A DNA stretch of 52,323 nt from Bacteroidales bacterium (GTDB taxonomy: Bacteria > Bacteroidota > Bacteroidia > Bacteroidales > VadinHA17). The notes under the pieces were generated by a model, which was given only the letters and a program-made list of their open reading frames with translations, ran no database searches and had not been told where the DNA came from. Location: contig JANYJP010000127.1 in the NCBI GenBank assembly GCA_025358455.1, forward strand, positions 1 to 52,323. The letters run 5' to 3'. The position numbers and the translations under genes were made by a program. This document shows, piece after piece, positions 33,756-43,095 of the stretch (positions within the stretch are counted from its first letter, which is position 1; every line of letters begins with the position of its first letter).

Positions 33756-35504
33756 CTATTTGATAATGTAACTTCCCCGGGAGATGCTGATATGTTGTGA
33801 TAACGCTTTATGTGAAATGAAGTGATAGTTGCGTCCATCGCAAGTTAAAACAACTTTTTTGTGGTCGATTTCAATTAAAACTGTAGAAGTATTATCATTA
33901 TGCATCAGAAAATCAGCGAGTAACAAAGCTTTTTCGATTCCGTCACCTCGCTTGAAGTTCCAGACTTCATCAGGCAGGGCTAACCTCTTTCCGTCATAAA
34001 TTGATTCATCAGGCAATGTTTTAAGAATATTCAGGACTTCTTCTGTTGTTTTTCCTTCAAGATCGGTGAAACAGACCGGGTTTCGCTCGATTGCTGCCTT
34101 TATGAACGGACGCCAGTCGATCTTATCCATCTGCCGGTAAGCATAAAGAGCCAGTTTAGCTTGTTCTGACTTATCCGAATGCTTGTTTATGAGAGATATA
34201 ATTTTTTCGCGGCTGTCATCAACGGTTATCTGAAGCCTGTCGGTAATTTGATATTCCTTTCTGGAATCCGGAATCTTCGGATCAGTGAAGATAAAATCGT
34301 TCAGATCAATAAACATTTCACGAATGATATCACTGAATTGAATACCGGCGGCTACAATAAATTCAAGTTCAAGATCATAGAGGGTTTCAACCGGGTGTGT
34401 ACTCAGTATATCTTCAATATCATTAAGCAGTATTTTTCCCTGTATCGGACTCAAATGAAAATCATCTCCCTCAATTTCTTTTACCAGCATTTCGCGAAAC
34501 TCAGGCGCCACACTGAATTTACTGTTGTGCTCGTATTCAAACATTTTTTCGAGCAATATATACCTCTTGGTTCCGGCACTGTCGTATTTGTATTGAAAAA
34601 GAGTTTTATATTTTGATTTAAAACGCAGGAAATTAATGAAAATAAGATTGGTTAAATCTGTTACCAGGAATTCTTTAAGTTTTATAGCAAAATGATCATA
34701 TGCCTCCTTGTTAATGGTTGCTTCATTATACAGGGTATGGATATAGCCTGAAATATGGGAGACAATTGTTACTTTCTCGTTTTCCATAGCACGGCGGGCT
34801 CTTTCTGACAGTGAGGTTCCGTTGTACCACATATTCTTTGTTACTATTCTTCGGTTATTGGTGATTAAGCCATCCTTTTCCATAATGAAGTTCTGCGAAT
34901 GGAGTGGGGTGGCTATGAGAAATATCTTTTCCAAAGGCACTTTTCCGACAACAAACATTGCGGATGCATATAGAGCTGACAACGAAACACATTCTCCTGC
35001 ACCTGTGGTAAATTTATCTTTATGCCTGAAAGCTCCCATCGCCTCAATAGTCTCAGTTTTCCAGTAAGGAATAATATCAGAATCAAATTTGTCGAGACCA
35101 AAATGTTTCCTTATGTCGATATCGAAGTAATATTTGTCTCCTTCATAACCAAAGAGAGCATTTGATTGCTTTAGCATCTCCATGTCGAAAAAATCACTGA
35201 ACCTTGCTATTTCAGCTGTTTTAGAAGTCAGCCCCCATGTTGACAGATCCAGGTTGAACACATAGTTCTGTATTATATATTGCTTTATACGGTTAGCTTT
35301 GGTAGTGAAGCTCTTCTTATCAATATCTTTAAACCAGGGATCTTCTCTCCATTTCCATAATTCAGGGGACATTATATCAGCAAGAATAAGCGGGTAAAAA
35401 AGATCCGGAAAAATAAAGATCTCCATATCTGAAAGGGTAAAAGCCGATGAATACTTTTCTAAAGTTTTTCTATCGGAAAAGTCTTGTTCGAATATTGAAT
35501 CCAT
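33756..35504 (-). CDS. Uncharacterised protein with transglutaminase-like domains
   Basis: A 582-residue protein that I cannot name. Residues about 165-215 read TGAGECVSLSALYASAMF...PLHSQNFIMEKDG, which fits a transglutaminase-like Cys (172), His (202), Asp (211) triad. The last 65 residues (from 518) repeat the layout as RGDGIEKALLLADFL...DHKKVVLTCDGRNYHF, with Gly522 where the Cys would be, so this copy would be inactive. There is no signal peptide or membrane helix. Between them is a helical region. It is flanked by convergent dciA and by ndk upstream. Confidence 0.6.
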   Translation of the reverse strand: MDSIFEQDFSDRKTLEKYSSAFTLSDMEIFIFPDLFYPLILADIMSPELWKWREDPWFKDIDKKSFTTKANRIKQYIIQNYVFNLDLSTWGLTSKTAEIARFSDFFDMEMLKQSNALFGYEGDKYYFDIDIRKHFGLDKFDSDIIPYWKTETIEAMGAFRHKDKFTTGAGECVSLSALYASAMFVVGKVPLEKIFLIATPLHSQNFIMEKDGLITNNRRIVTKNMWYNGTSLSERARRAMENEKVTIVSHISGYIHTLYNEATINKEAYDHFAIKLKEFLVTDLTNLIFINFLRFKSKYKTLFQYKYDSAGTKRYILLEKMFEYEHNSKFSVAPEFREMLVKEIEGDDFHLSPIQGKILLNDIEDILSTHPVETLYDLELEFIVAAGIQFSDIIREMFIDLNDFIFTDPKIPDSRKEYQITDRLQITVDDSREKIISLINKHSDKSEQAKLALYAYRQMDKIDWRPFIKAAIERNPVCFTDLEGKTTEEVLNILKTLPDESIYDGKRLALPDEVWNFKRGDGIEKALLLADFLMHNDNTSTVLIEIDHKKVVLTCDGRNYHFISHKALSQHISISRGSYIIK

Positions 35505-35554
35505 AAATTGATTTAAAATCTACACAACTATTAACACAGAAAGAAAAATAAAGT

Positions 35555-35977
35555 TTAGTAGAACCTCTCTATCCCGGAAAAGAAAAAATTCGCTTCAATA
35601 ATGGCATTTTCCACACTGTCAGAGCCATGCACCGCGTTCATCTGAACCGATACGGCAAATGCTTTTCTGATTGTTCCAGGCTCGGCTTTCTTCGGATCTG
35701 TGGCACCGATTAGCTTTCTGAAATCCTCAACAGCATTTTCGTGCCTTAAAATCATAACAACAACAGGCCCCGATGTCATAAACTCAATCAATCCTTCGAA
35801 GAATGGTTTACCTTTATGAACTGAATAAAATGATTCGGCCTGCGGAAGCGTCAGCTTAACCATCCTCATTGCAGCAATTTCAAATCCACCCTCATTGATC
35901 ATTGCAAGAATTGGCCCGGTTTTTCCAGTCCTGACGGCATTTGGCTTAATAATAGAAAAAGTAAAGTCAGTATACAT
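35555..35977 (-). CDS. ndk: Nucleoside diphosphate kinase
   Basis: A 140-residue kinase that transfers phosphate between nucleoside di- and triphosphates. It shows SIIKPNAV at the N terminus and the active-site His in NAVHGSDSVENA. It has the usual length. It is in the same direction as the transglutaminase-like gene with a 50-bp gap. Confidence 0.96.
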   Translation of the reverse strand: MYTDFTFSIIKPNAVRTGKTGPILAMINEGGFEIAAMRMVKLTLPQAESFYSVHKGKPFFEGLIEFMTSGPVVVMILRHENAVEDFRKLIGATDPKKAEPGTIRKAFAVSVQMNAVHGSDSVENAIIEANFFFSGIERFY

Positions 35978-36062
35978 AAAAAGCTAATTTTGATTGGTAA
36001 CAATAAAATTGGTCTTCAGGAATATTTTTTATCTTTAGCAACTTATAAAAACAGTAGCAAAA

Positions 36063-37088
36063 GTGATAGAATTATCCAAATATACGAAAGAATTATCGAA
36101 ACTTATTTTATCATCTGAGAATATATTGCTTATCTGTCATATCAATCCAGACGGTGATGCAATTGGCTCACAATTAGCATTTTATCATTATCTCATTTCG
36201 AAAGGTAAAAACGTAAAAATGCTTGCTCCTAATAACCTTCAGGAGTTCCTGAAATGGATGGATGGAACAGATCTGATAAATATCTTCATAAAAGAGAGAA
36301 AAAAATGCAGAATACTCATTGAGGAGGCCGATCTGATTGTGATGTTCGACTTTAATCAGTCAAACAGGTTGGGTGAAGCAGAAGATTTTGTTAAATCCTC
36401 ACATGCCAGGAAAGTTATTATTGACCACCATCTCGATCCGCGGGGATTTGCTGATTTAATTATTTCCGTACCGTCAATGTGTTCTACATCGGAGCTTGTC
36501 TATGAACTTGTCAGTGAAATGAACGGAGTGCAGTTCATCAACAAATCATATGCTGAATGTCTCTATGTGGGCATAATAACAGATACAGGTAACTTTGAAT
36601 ACGGATCTTATACTTCCGGAACTTTCAGAATTGTAGCAGAACTTATTGATACAGGCCTCGATAAGTTTAAGATTCTGAATATGATATATAATAATTTTTC
36701 GAGTGACAGAATGAAGCTGCAGGGCTTTGCTTTGAACAAACGAATGGTTGTTATGCCAGAATTTAAAACTGCTTATATCTTTCTTACAAAGGATGATTTA
36801 AAGGAGTATCACCATGTTAAAGGCGACACAGAAGGATTTGTTAACTTGCCTTTATCTATCAAAGGGATATTTTTTTCAGCACTCTTTATTGAAAAAGACA
36901 ACTTTATAAAATTATCGTTTCGATCAAAAGGACTTTTTCCCACCAATGAATTTGCAGCCAGATTTTTTTCTGGAGGTGGGCATCTCAACGCTTCAGGAGG
37001 AGAATATACTGACACACTCCAAAATACAATTGACTATTTCCTGAAAGCTCTTAAAGAAAATGAATGGAGATTTGAAAATAGAATGTAA
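36063..37088 (+). CDS. nrnA: DHH-family phosphoesterase (NrnA-like oligoribonuclease/pAp phosphatase)
   Basis: A 341-residue protein starting at GTG. The DHH domain has HINPDGDAIGS, MFDFNQSNRLG and IIDHHLDPRG (the DHH motif), plus the following TSELVYEL. The DHHA1 domain ends with FSGGGHLNASGG, which binds substrate. Relatives degrade 2- to 5-nt RNAs and dephosphorylate pAp. Two FKBP lipoprotein genes follow directly. Confidence 0.88.
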   Translation: MIELSKYTKELSKLILSSENILLICHINPDGDAIGSQLAFYHYLISKGKNVKMLAPNNLQEFLKWMDGTDLINIFIKERKKCRILIEEADLIVMFDFNQSNRLGEAEDFVKSSHARKVIIDHHLDPRGFADLIISVPSMCSTSELVYELVSEMNGVQFINKSYAECLYVGIITDTGNFEYGSYTSGTFRIVAELIDTGLDKFKILNMIYNNFSSDRMKLQGFALNKRMVVMPEFKTAYIFLTKDDLKEYHHVKGDTEGFVNLPLSIKGIFFSALFIEKDNFIKLSFRSKGLFPTNEFAARFFSGGGHLNASGGEYTDTLQNTIDYFLKALKENEWRFENRM

Positions 37089-37098
37089 ATGTGTTCCG

Positions 37099-37611
37099 GT
37101 GAAATATTTACTCATTGTATTTCTATCCGTTGCATTCCTTTCGTGCAGGAATAATTCTGTAAAACCTGTTCCGAACACCAAACCCGGAAAAAATGAAATG
37201 GCTGATCTGAACCGGTATATGGTGCAGAAAGACAGGGAAAGAATTCAAAACTATATCGAACGAAAGAACCTTAAACTGAATGAATCGCCTACCGGACTCT
37301 GGTATAAGATCATAAAGGAAGGAGAGGGAACTGCTTTTACTGATAATAATAAAGTAATTTTTGAATACAACTGCTCACTTCTTGATGGCACTAATTGTTA
37401 TTCATCCAAAACACTGGGACCAAAAGAAGTCATTTTAGGCAGGAGTGAAATGGAACCAGGACTAAATGAAGGTCTCCGTTTACTTAAACCCGGGGCTGAA
37501 GCTATCTTTATTCTGCCTCCGTTTCTGGCTTACGGGTTAAGAGGTGACGGAAAAATGATTCCTTCAAGAGCCGTTATTGTATATAATGTTAATATCTTGC
37601 GCGCCAGATAA
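37099..37611 (+). CDS. FKBP-type peptidyl-prolyl isomerase, predicted lipoprotein
   Basis: From the GTG at 37099 the protein is 170 residues and begins MKYLLIVFLSVAFLSC, an ideal lipoprotein signal with Cys16. The FKBP domain covers about residues 60-170 (GLWYKIIKEGEGTAF, MEPGLNEGLRLLKPGAEAIFILPPFLAYG). An ATG at 37060 is in frame but lies inside nrnA and would add charged residues before the signal. Resembles GldI-type folding lipoproteins. Confidence 0.83.
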   Translation: MKYLLIVFLSVAFLSCRNNSVKPVPNTKPGKNEMADLNRYMVQKDRERIQNYIERKNLKLNESPTGLWYKIIKEGEGTAFTDNNKVIFEYNCSLLDGTNCYSSKTLGPKEVILGRSEMEPGLNEGLRLLKPGAEAIFILPPFLAYGLRGDGKMIPSRAVIVYNVNILRAR

Positions 37612-37671
37612 TATTATGGAGCGCTTCATCGTTATTTGTCAGTGATCAAAACTTAATTTAACTTTAATTCA

Positions 37672-38163
37672 ATGAACAAAGGAAATATTAAAACAGGCTG
37701 GCTTTTCTTATCTATTATTTTATTGATTTCACTGGTATCCTGTAATCCGGGCAGACAATATGAAAAGGAAGAAAAAGCAAAAATACAAAATTACCTTTCT
37801 GCAAATAGTACCCTGGACTTTGTACGCCAGGCGAGTGGTCTGTATTATCTTGAAACTTTGAAAGGTACAGGGTTTACTCCAGTAGCGGGCGATTCAGCTT
37901 TTGTCAGATATACAGGCATGTTCCTTAACGGTACTATTTTCGATTCGAATGCGACTTCCGCTAAGCTTTATAGTTTTGTTGTCGGAGATAACATTTCCGG
38001 ATTTGATGAAGGAATAGCATTGATTGCAGTCGGAGGCAAAGCAACCTTACTTTTACCGTCTTCTCTTGGATATGGAACTTTTGGTTCTTATCCTATTGCA
38101 GGTTATACTCCTCTGTTATTCGATATTGAGCTGGTTGGTGCAAAGCGAGCCCCCGTAAAGTAG
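37672..38163 (+). CDS. FKBP-type peptidyl-prolyl isomerase, predicted lipoprotein
   Basis: A 163-residue lipoprotein (LLISLVSC, Cys24). The FKBP domain reads SGLYYLETLKGTGFTP, VRYTGMFLNGTIFDSN, GFDEGIALIAVGGKATLLLPSSLGYG. It is related to its upstream neighbour and probably arose by duplication. A possible promoter lies at 37635-37666 (TTTG, 20 bp, TAACTTTA). It converges on the methylase gene with a 2-bp gap. Confidence 0.87.
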   Translation: MNKGNIKTGWLFLSIILLISLVSCNPGRQYEKEEKAKIQNYLSANSTLDFVRQASGLYYLETLKGTGFTPVAGDSAFVRYTGMFLNGTIFDSNATSAKLYSFVVGDNISGFDEGIALIAVGGKATLLLPSSLGYGTFGSYPIAGYTPLLFDIELVGAKRAPVK

Positions 38164-38165
38164 AA

Positions 38166-38864
38166 TTACTGCATTACAAATACAACAAGTCTGTCATTTA
38201 ATAATGGCAAATCTCTTTTCCATTCGGATATGCTCATTGTCCTTATAGATTCAGATGGCAGTGTAACGTCTGATGCAATACAGAGTTTTGTATCGTTATG
38301 ACAGGTGGCAATAATGGTTTCAAACAATTTCTGATTGCGATAAGGAGTTTCCATAAATATCTGTGCAAATCCTTCACCTGCCTTATTTTCGAGGTCCCTG
38401 ATTTTGGCTGCCCGTTCTGCAGGTTTTATTGGAAGATAGCCGTTAAATGTAAAATTCTGACCATTAAGTCCTGAAGAAATCAGAGCAAGAATAATTGAAG
38501 AGGGACCGGATAATGGTGTAACAGTGATCTTCTTTTGATGGGCAAGTGCCACAATACGGGCACCCGGATCCGCTATACCGGGAAGTCCGGCTTCACTCAT
38601 TACCCCAATATCGAATCCTTTCAGAATTGGCTCAAGGTAATGTGCAATATCAGTTTCTCCTGTATGTTCATTTAATTCAAAAAATACAGTATTATCAATA
38701 GGAAACTCTTTGTCAATGAGCCTTAAAAACCTTCTTGCACCGCGTAGATCCTCGACAATGAAGAATCTTAAACTTTTTGTAAGACTGATCACTTTTTCAG
38801 GGATGACTTTTAAAAAATCATCTCCGCCTAATGTTACGGGTATAAGATAAATTTTTCCGTTCAT
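38166..38864 (-). CDS. Tetrapyrrole-methylase-family SAM-dependent methyltransferase (RsmI-related)
   Basis: A 232-residue protein from MNGKIYLIP. It carries the family features VEDLRGARRFLR, DIGVMSEAGLPGIADPGARIVALAH and PLSGPSSIILALISSGLNGQNFTFNGYLP, as in the 16S rRNA 2'-O-methyltransferase RsmI group. It is shorter than E. coli RsmI (286) and the N terminus is atypical, so the target is uncertain; many Bacteroidota carry this as a second RsmI-like gene. A start at 38894 is ruled against by the -7 box at 38883-38890. Confidence 0.85.
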   Translation of the reverse strand: MNGKIYLIPVTLGGDDFLKVIPEKVISLTKSLRFFIVEDLRGARRFLRLIDKEFPIDNTVFFELNEHTGETDIAHYLEPILKGFDIGVMSEAGLPGIADPGARIVALAHQKKITVTPLSGPSSIILALISSGLNGQNFTFNGYLPIKPAERAAKIRDLENKAGEGFAQIFMETPYRNQKLFETIIATCHNDTKLCIASDVTLPSESIRTMSISEWKRDLPLLNDRLVVFVMQ

Positions 38865-38882
38865 TTCAAAATATTGTTTATT

Positions 38883-38890
38883 CAAATATA
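38883..38890 (-). promoter_or_regulatory. -7 promoter box of the methyltransferase gene
   Basis: TATATTTG on the minus strand, placing the start of transcription near 38876 and supporting translation from 38864. Confidence 0.45.
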
Positions 38891-38936
38891 ACAATTAAAC
38901 AACCAGCTGATGATGCAACAAAAATTAAACTATCTG

Positions 38937-38966
38937 TTGTCATTTAATGTTTTTTGTATAGGTTTG
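38937..38966 (+). promoter_or_regulatory. Promoter of the MBL hydrolase gene
   Basis: TTG at 38937-38939, 19 bp, TAGGTTTG at 38959-38966. The GTG start codon follows 18 bp later. Confidence 0.55.
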
Positions 38967-38984
38967 TCATGAAATATATGTATT

Positions 38985-39752
38985 GTGAAAATAACATTTC
39001 TTGGTACGGGCACTTCACAAGGCGTACCAGTAATAGCCTGTGAATGTAATACTTGTCTTTCTTCCGACAAATACGATAAGAGACTGCGGACCTCTCTTCT
39101 TCTGGAGGCAGACAATACAACCCTGCTTTTTGATGCCGGTCCCGACTTTCGTCAGCAGATGCTTAGAGAACATGTGACCAAACTTGATTCAATTCTTCTG
39201 ACCCATGAGCATAAAGATCATATCGCCGGTCTCGACGATGTACGCGCATTCAACTATAAAAGTCAGGAAGCTATAGATATTTATGCTGAAGAACGGGTGC
39301 AGAAGGCTATCAAAAAGGAATATTCATATGTGTTTTCAGAGTATCAGTATCCCGGAATTCCTAAAATGAGTTTAATCGATATTCCTGATAATAAGTTTAT
39401 TCTTAAAGGTATCGAAATTGAACCTATCAGAGTTTTCCATTACAGGCTTCCTGTATACGGATTCAGAATTGGCAACTTTGCATATATTACCGATGCTAAC
39501 TATATACCAGAAGAAAGTAAGGAGAAGCTATTTGGTGTTAAGTATCTGGTTATTAATGCACTTAGAAAAGAGAAACACATTTCTCACTTCAGCCTGAGAG
39601 AAGCTACTGATTTTATAAGAGAAGTATCACCTAAAAAAGCATTTATAACACACATTAGCCATCAGATGGGTTTACATGCTCAGATTTCAAAAGAGTTGCC
39701 TCAGGGAATATTTCTTGCCTATGATGGTCTGACTATTTTGTTGGATGATTGA
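38985..39752 (+). CDS. MBL-fold metallohydrolase (PhnP-like)
   Basis: A 255-residue protein starting at GTG. The N terminus KITFLGTGTSQGVPV and the metal motif LTHEHKDHIAGLDD, plus later YITDANY and THISH, place it with PhnP-type cyclic phosphodiesterases of the MBL superfamily. Cys residues near the N terminus (ACECNTC) fit the extra zinc site of PhnP. Substrate unknown; no phosphonate genes are near, so the PhnP role itself is unlikely. Confidence 0.88.
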   Translation: MKITFLGTGTSQGVPVIACECNTCLSSDKYDKRLRTSLLLEADNTTLLFDAGPDFRQQMLREHVTKLDSILLTHEHKDHIAGLDDVRAFNYKSQEAIDIYAEERVQKAIKKEYSYVFSEYQYPGIPKMSLIDIPDNKFILKGIEIEPIRVFHYRLPVYGFRIGNFAYITDANYIPEESKEKLFGVKYLVINALRKEKHISHFSLREATDFIREVSPKKAFITHISHQMGLHAQISKELPQGIFLAYDGLTILLDD

Positions 39753-39769
39753 CAGCCTGAATATAATTC

Positions 39770-39976
39770 TTATTTTTTCCTGAAGGTGGAATTTAGTTTT
39801 TTCTGGTAACCAGGAGAAAAATAATACCTGTTTCTTCCCAGTTGTTCCGTACTTACATGCGAAGATTTCTTTCTTTTCTGATAGTAAGTATTCTTTTTGG
39901 TCGGAGAACAGGAGGTAACCATTGCAACCAGAAGTAAGATAAAGAAATATTTTAGTATTTTGATTGCTTTAGACAT
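39770..39976 (-). CDS. Small basic lipoprotein
   Basis: A 68-residue protein with a lipoprotein signal (LLLVAMVTSC, Cys23) and a Lys/Arg-rich mature part ending in RNRYYFSPGYQKKLNSTFRKK-like sequence. Function unknown. The signal and the absence of overlap with another gene support it as real. Confidence 0.6.
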   Translation of the reverse strand: MSKAIKILKYFFILLLVAMVTSCSPTKKNTYYQKRKKSSHVSTEQLGRNRYYFSPGYQKKLNSTFRKK

Positions 39977-40263
39977 AACCTCATCGGGTTTTTTAATCCA
40001 ACTTTTAAAAGTACAACATATTTACTTAATAGAAAAAAAATGGATTAAGAATCTAACTTAAACCTAACTCAGACTACCGTCTTGCAGACCAGGGCTCCGG
40101 GGTTAAGATTTAATTTATCCCTTATACGTTGAAGTTGTCAAAATTGTTTCTTTAAATCTGTTTATCCTGAAAGTAAAGATATTATGAAGGTCAAATAACG
40201 AAACCATTTTTTTAATGGTTTGTATGTTTTATCTTGCAGCAGGGACTAATCAATTTTTTAATA

Positions 40264-43068
40264 ATGAAGACTTACGTAAAAATACTTCTGCTATTTAATT
40301 TGTTTATACCTTCATTTTCAGCGTATTCTCAAATATTAAAAAATGTTGTATTCGCTGAAAAGGCAGGACTAAGCGCTGAAAATTTTATTCTTGCCGATAG
40401 CAGTACAATACTACTGTCAAAGAGCAAACCATTGTTCACCTTCCTGTTAAATAGTAAACTGCATAGTTCTGCCGAAATTAATGCAGGAAGGAACGGGGGG
40501 CTGTTTTCTCAAACATTTGAAAACGTTATGAGAGTGACCTTTGAATTAAAAGACAGTTCCTCAACAGGTTTAAAAGCAGAAATAGTTTTTGAAAATACTG
40601 GTTATGATACAGTTTCTATAAGCAATGTTGTTCCGTTTGGAGAAGATATCAATTCCGTCTGCATAACAGGTAAAGGACCCGTGGATCTGGCCAGAGCATG
40701 GTTGTTTCGCCCTGGTTACAGACCGGTCAGAGTGATCCTTCCTGATAATGCCTGGGAGTTAGGTTATTCATCATTTTTCGCCGGTCGTGAACTTTCTGTC
40801 TGCGCACTTGCACGGAGAACAAAGATTATCGGAGGACAAAGGAAGCGATATGAAACAGTATTGCCGCCAAAAACAAAGGTTTCTTATACTGTTTATGCAG
40901 AAGTTTTTAAAGGTGAATGGCAAAATGGTCTCCGGTTGATGTTCAGAGACAGATACCTGCACGATCTTGAGAAATTTGACAACACTATGTTCGCGAGAGA
41001 GGATCTTAAATGGATAAAAGAGAGCTATATTATTGTTCTTGAGATGGCATGGGACCGGGAGTTTTATGACAGAACTTTAGGGAAATATAATTATCCTGAT
41101 GTAATCAAAAAAGGGATTGAACTTTTTGGAAATATCGACGTTTTTGGAATTTGGCCCACATGGCCGCGCCTGGGCCTTGACCAGCGAAACCAATGGGATT
41201 TATACGGAGAATTGCCAGGAGGAACAAGTCAGCTCAGGAGCTTCGCAAGATTGTCACGCCAGTCCGGGACTAAGTTTTTTATTGCATATAATCCATGGGA
41301 TACCAGTACGAGAAAGGAAGACCATTATAAAGGTATGGCTCAGCTAATTGCCGAAACAGAAGCTGATGGTGTAGTTCTTGATACCAGGGGAAGCTCAAGC
41401 TTCGAACTACAATCTGCCGCAGATAGTGTCAGAAAAGGGGTAGTAATGTATTCCGAAGGGATGGCTATTGCAAAAGATATGCCGGGTATTATTTCAGGAC
41501 GTGTTCATAATGCTATTTTCTTAAGTCCTGAATTGAACCTGAATAAACTTATAAAACCGGATTTCTCAATTTTCAGGGTTTGTGATGTGGGAGAGGACCT
41601 GATACATCGCGAAATCGCGATCGCCTTCTTTAATGGCTATGGTACAGAATTGAATATGTTCCGTCCGGGAGGAAGAGATGATAATTATCGCGAGGATCTA
41701 AATTTTCTCGCCCGAACCACCTTTACCCTGCGGCAGAATAACGACGCATTTTTAGATAATGACTGGACTCCGATGGTTGAAACAACAATTGACAATGTAT
41801 TTGTAAACCGATGGAAATCAGGGGATAAAACTATTTATACTGTTCTTAACATGAGACCGGAAGGGTTTAATGGAAGCCTGTTTAAAGCGGGAAGTACTGT
41901 CGGCAAACACTATGTATCTTTATGGAATCATGAAAACCTCTTACCTTTAATTGAAAAAGGAATTTCGTATATCAGCGGAAATGCTACAGGCTGGAACCCT
42001 TCATATGCAGGAACAAGAAAAGAAGGATCGGTCGATTGTATTGCTGAATTTCCTGATTTAATAAAATCAGTTATTTCAGGCGATTCACTAAGCATCGCAG
42101 GAACTAATAATGGCATGGCACTTATATGGAAGGGAAATCCATCATATCAGGCTGATTATAAAGAGCTGAAAATTTTAAGTGATACTATAATAAGAATAAA
42201 GGATTTGTTTGGCTTTTATGAAGGCAGGATAGTTATACAGCTAATTGAAAATAAGAGGTTAAAAGATGAAAATATTCTGGTTTTTAAAGGTGGAAAACCA
42301 TGGATTATAACCAGGGTTACGCCAACCAAAAGAGCTTCTGGTTTACAGAAAGACATGGTTCTGGTGCCAGGCAACCTTTTCTCTTTTAATGTTTCAACCG
42401 GTGAGGATTTCATGCCCTATCCTGATGTTAGCGGGAAAGTCGTTAAGATTGACAGTTTCCTGATAGATAAATACCCTGTTACCAATGAACAGTATTACAA
42501 TTTTTTAACTAACTCAGGCTACCGCCCGGCAGATACTTTGCAATATCTAAGACATTGGCAATCAGGAATATATAAAAAAGGACAGGAAAAATATCCTGTC
42601 GTGTATTTAAGTTATGAAGATATGAAGGCGTATGCAAAATGGTCAGAAAAAAGATTACCTACACAGGCTGAATGGCAGCTGGCAGCGCAGGGAACTGACA
42701 AGCGAACATGGCCATGGGGTAATGAATTTCATGGTGCATATTGTAATAATTCATTCGACAGACCAACACCTGTTGATGCATTTACAAAAGGCCAGAGCCC
42801 TTACGGTGTTTTTGACATGGTAGGCAATATCTGGCAAATGACTAACGACATGTATTTTAATGGAACAAACTATCTGACCATAATCCGTGGAGGAAGTTAT
42901 TACAAACCGGAATCAAGTTGGTGGTATATTCAGGGAGGCCCTCAATCGCTGGATAAAACACAGATACTTCTATTGGTATCCCCCGGATTTGACAGATGTT
43001 CAACAGTGGGCTTCAGGTGTGTTAAGGACATTGATAGCAAGGGTTTTACAGACAAGAAACAGAAATAA
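40264..43068 (+). CDS. Glycosidase-like domain fused to a C-terminal SUMF/FGE-like domain, exported
   Basis: A 934-residue protein with a signal peptide (MKTYVKILLLFNLFIPSFSA). The first about 230 residues look like a beta-sandwich. A TIM-barrel-like region follows (about 255-490) with VFGIWPTWPRLGLDQ, DGVVLDTRGSS and MYSEGMAIAK, whose Asp and Glu could be catalytic. From about residue 698 is a SUMF1/FGE-like domain: MVLVPG, DKYPVTNEQYYNFL, RLPTQAEWQLAAQG, WPWGNEF, IRGGSYY and GFRCV. The paired active-site Cys of true FGE after GGS is replaced (KPESSWW), so sulfatase activation is unlikely; the domain may bind or serve another role. An in-frame TTG at 40234 was not used. The 287-bp gap before it holds nothing recognisable. 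Confidence 0.75.
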   Translation: MKTYVKILLLFNLFIPSFSAYSQILKNVVFAEKAGLSAENFILADSSTILLSKSKPLFTFLLNSKLHSSAEINAGRNGGLFSQTFENVMRVTFELKDSSSTGLKAEIVFENTGYDTVSISNVVPFGEDINSVCITGKGPVDLARAWLFRPGYRPVRVILPDNAWELGYSSFFAGRELSVCALARRTKIIGGQRKRYETVLPPKTKVSYTVYAEVFKGEWQNGLRLMFRDRYLHDLEKFDNTMFAREDLKWIKESYIIVLEMAWDREFYDRTLGKYNYPDVIKKGIELFGNIDVFGIWPTWPRLGLDQRNQWDLYGELPGGTSQLRSFARLSRQSGTKFFIAYNPWDTSTRKEDHYKGMAQLIAETEADGVVLDTRGSSSFELQSAADSVRKGVVMYSEGMAIAKDMPGIISGRVHNAIFLSPELNLNKLIKPDFSIFRVCDVGEDLIHREIAIAFFNGYGTELNMFRPGGRDDNYREDLNFLARTTFTLRQNNDAFLDNDWTPMVETTIDNVFVNRWKSGDKTIYTVLNMRPEGFNGSLFKAGSTVGKHYVSLWNHENLLPLIEKGISYISGNATGWNPSYAGTRKEGSVDCIAEFPDLIKSVISGDSLSIAGTNNGMALIWKGNPSYQADYKELKILSDTIIRIKDLFGFYEGRIVIQLIENKRLKDENILVFKGGKPWIITRVTPTKRASGLQKDMVLVPGNLFSFNVSTGEDFMPYPDVSGKVVKIDSFLIDKYPVTNEQYYNFLTNSGYRPADTLQYLRHWQSGIYKKGQEKYPVVYLSYEDMKAYAKWSEKRLPTQAEWQLAAQGTDKRTWPWGNEFHGAYCNNSFDRPTPVDAFTKGQSPYGVFDMVGNIWQMTNDMYFNGTNYLTIIRGGSYYKPESSWWYIQGGPQSLDKTQILLLVSPGFDRCSTVGFRCVKDIDSKGFTDKKQK

Positions 43069-43095
43069 CATTTTTACCCGCGGGGGAGGCAGACT

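Noticed and set aside
40234-40263. TTG start of the SUMF-fusion gene
   Set aside because: The ATG at 40264 begins a typical signal peptide.
42355-43040. True formylglycine-generating (sulfatase-activating) enzyme
   Set aside because: The paired active-site cysteines after RGGS are missing, and no sulfatase gene is in the window.
43076-43085. Palindrome CCCGCGGG between converging genes
   Set aside because: Too short and without a T tract; not a convincing terminator or site.
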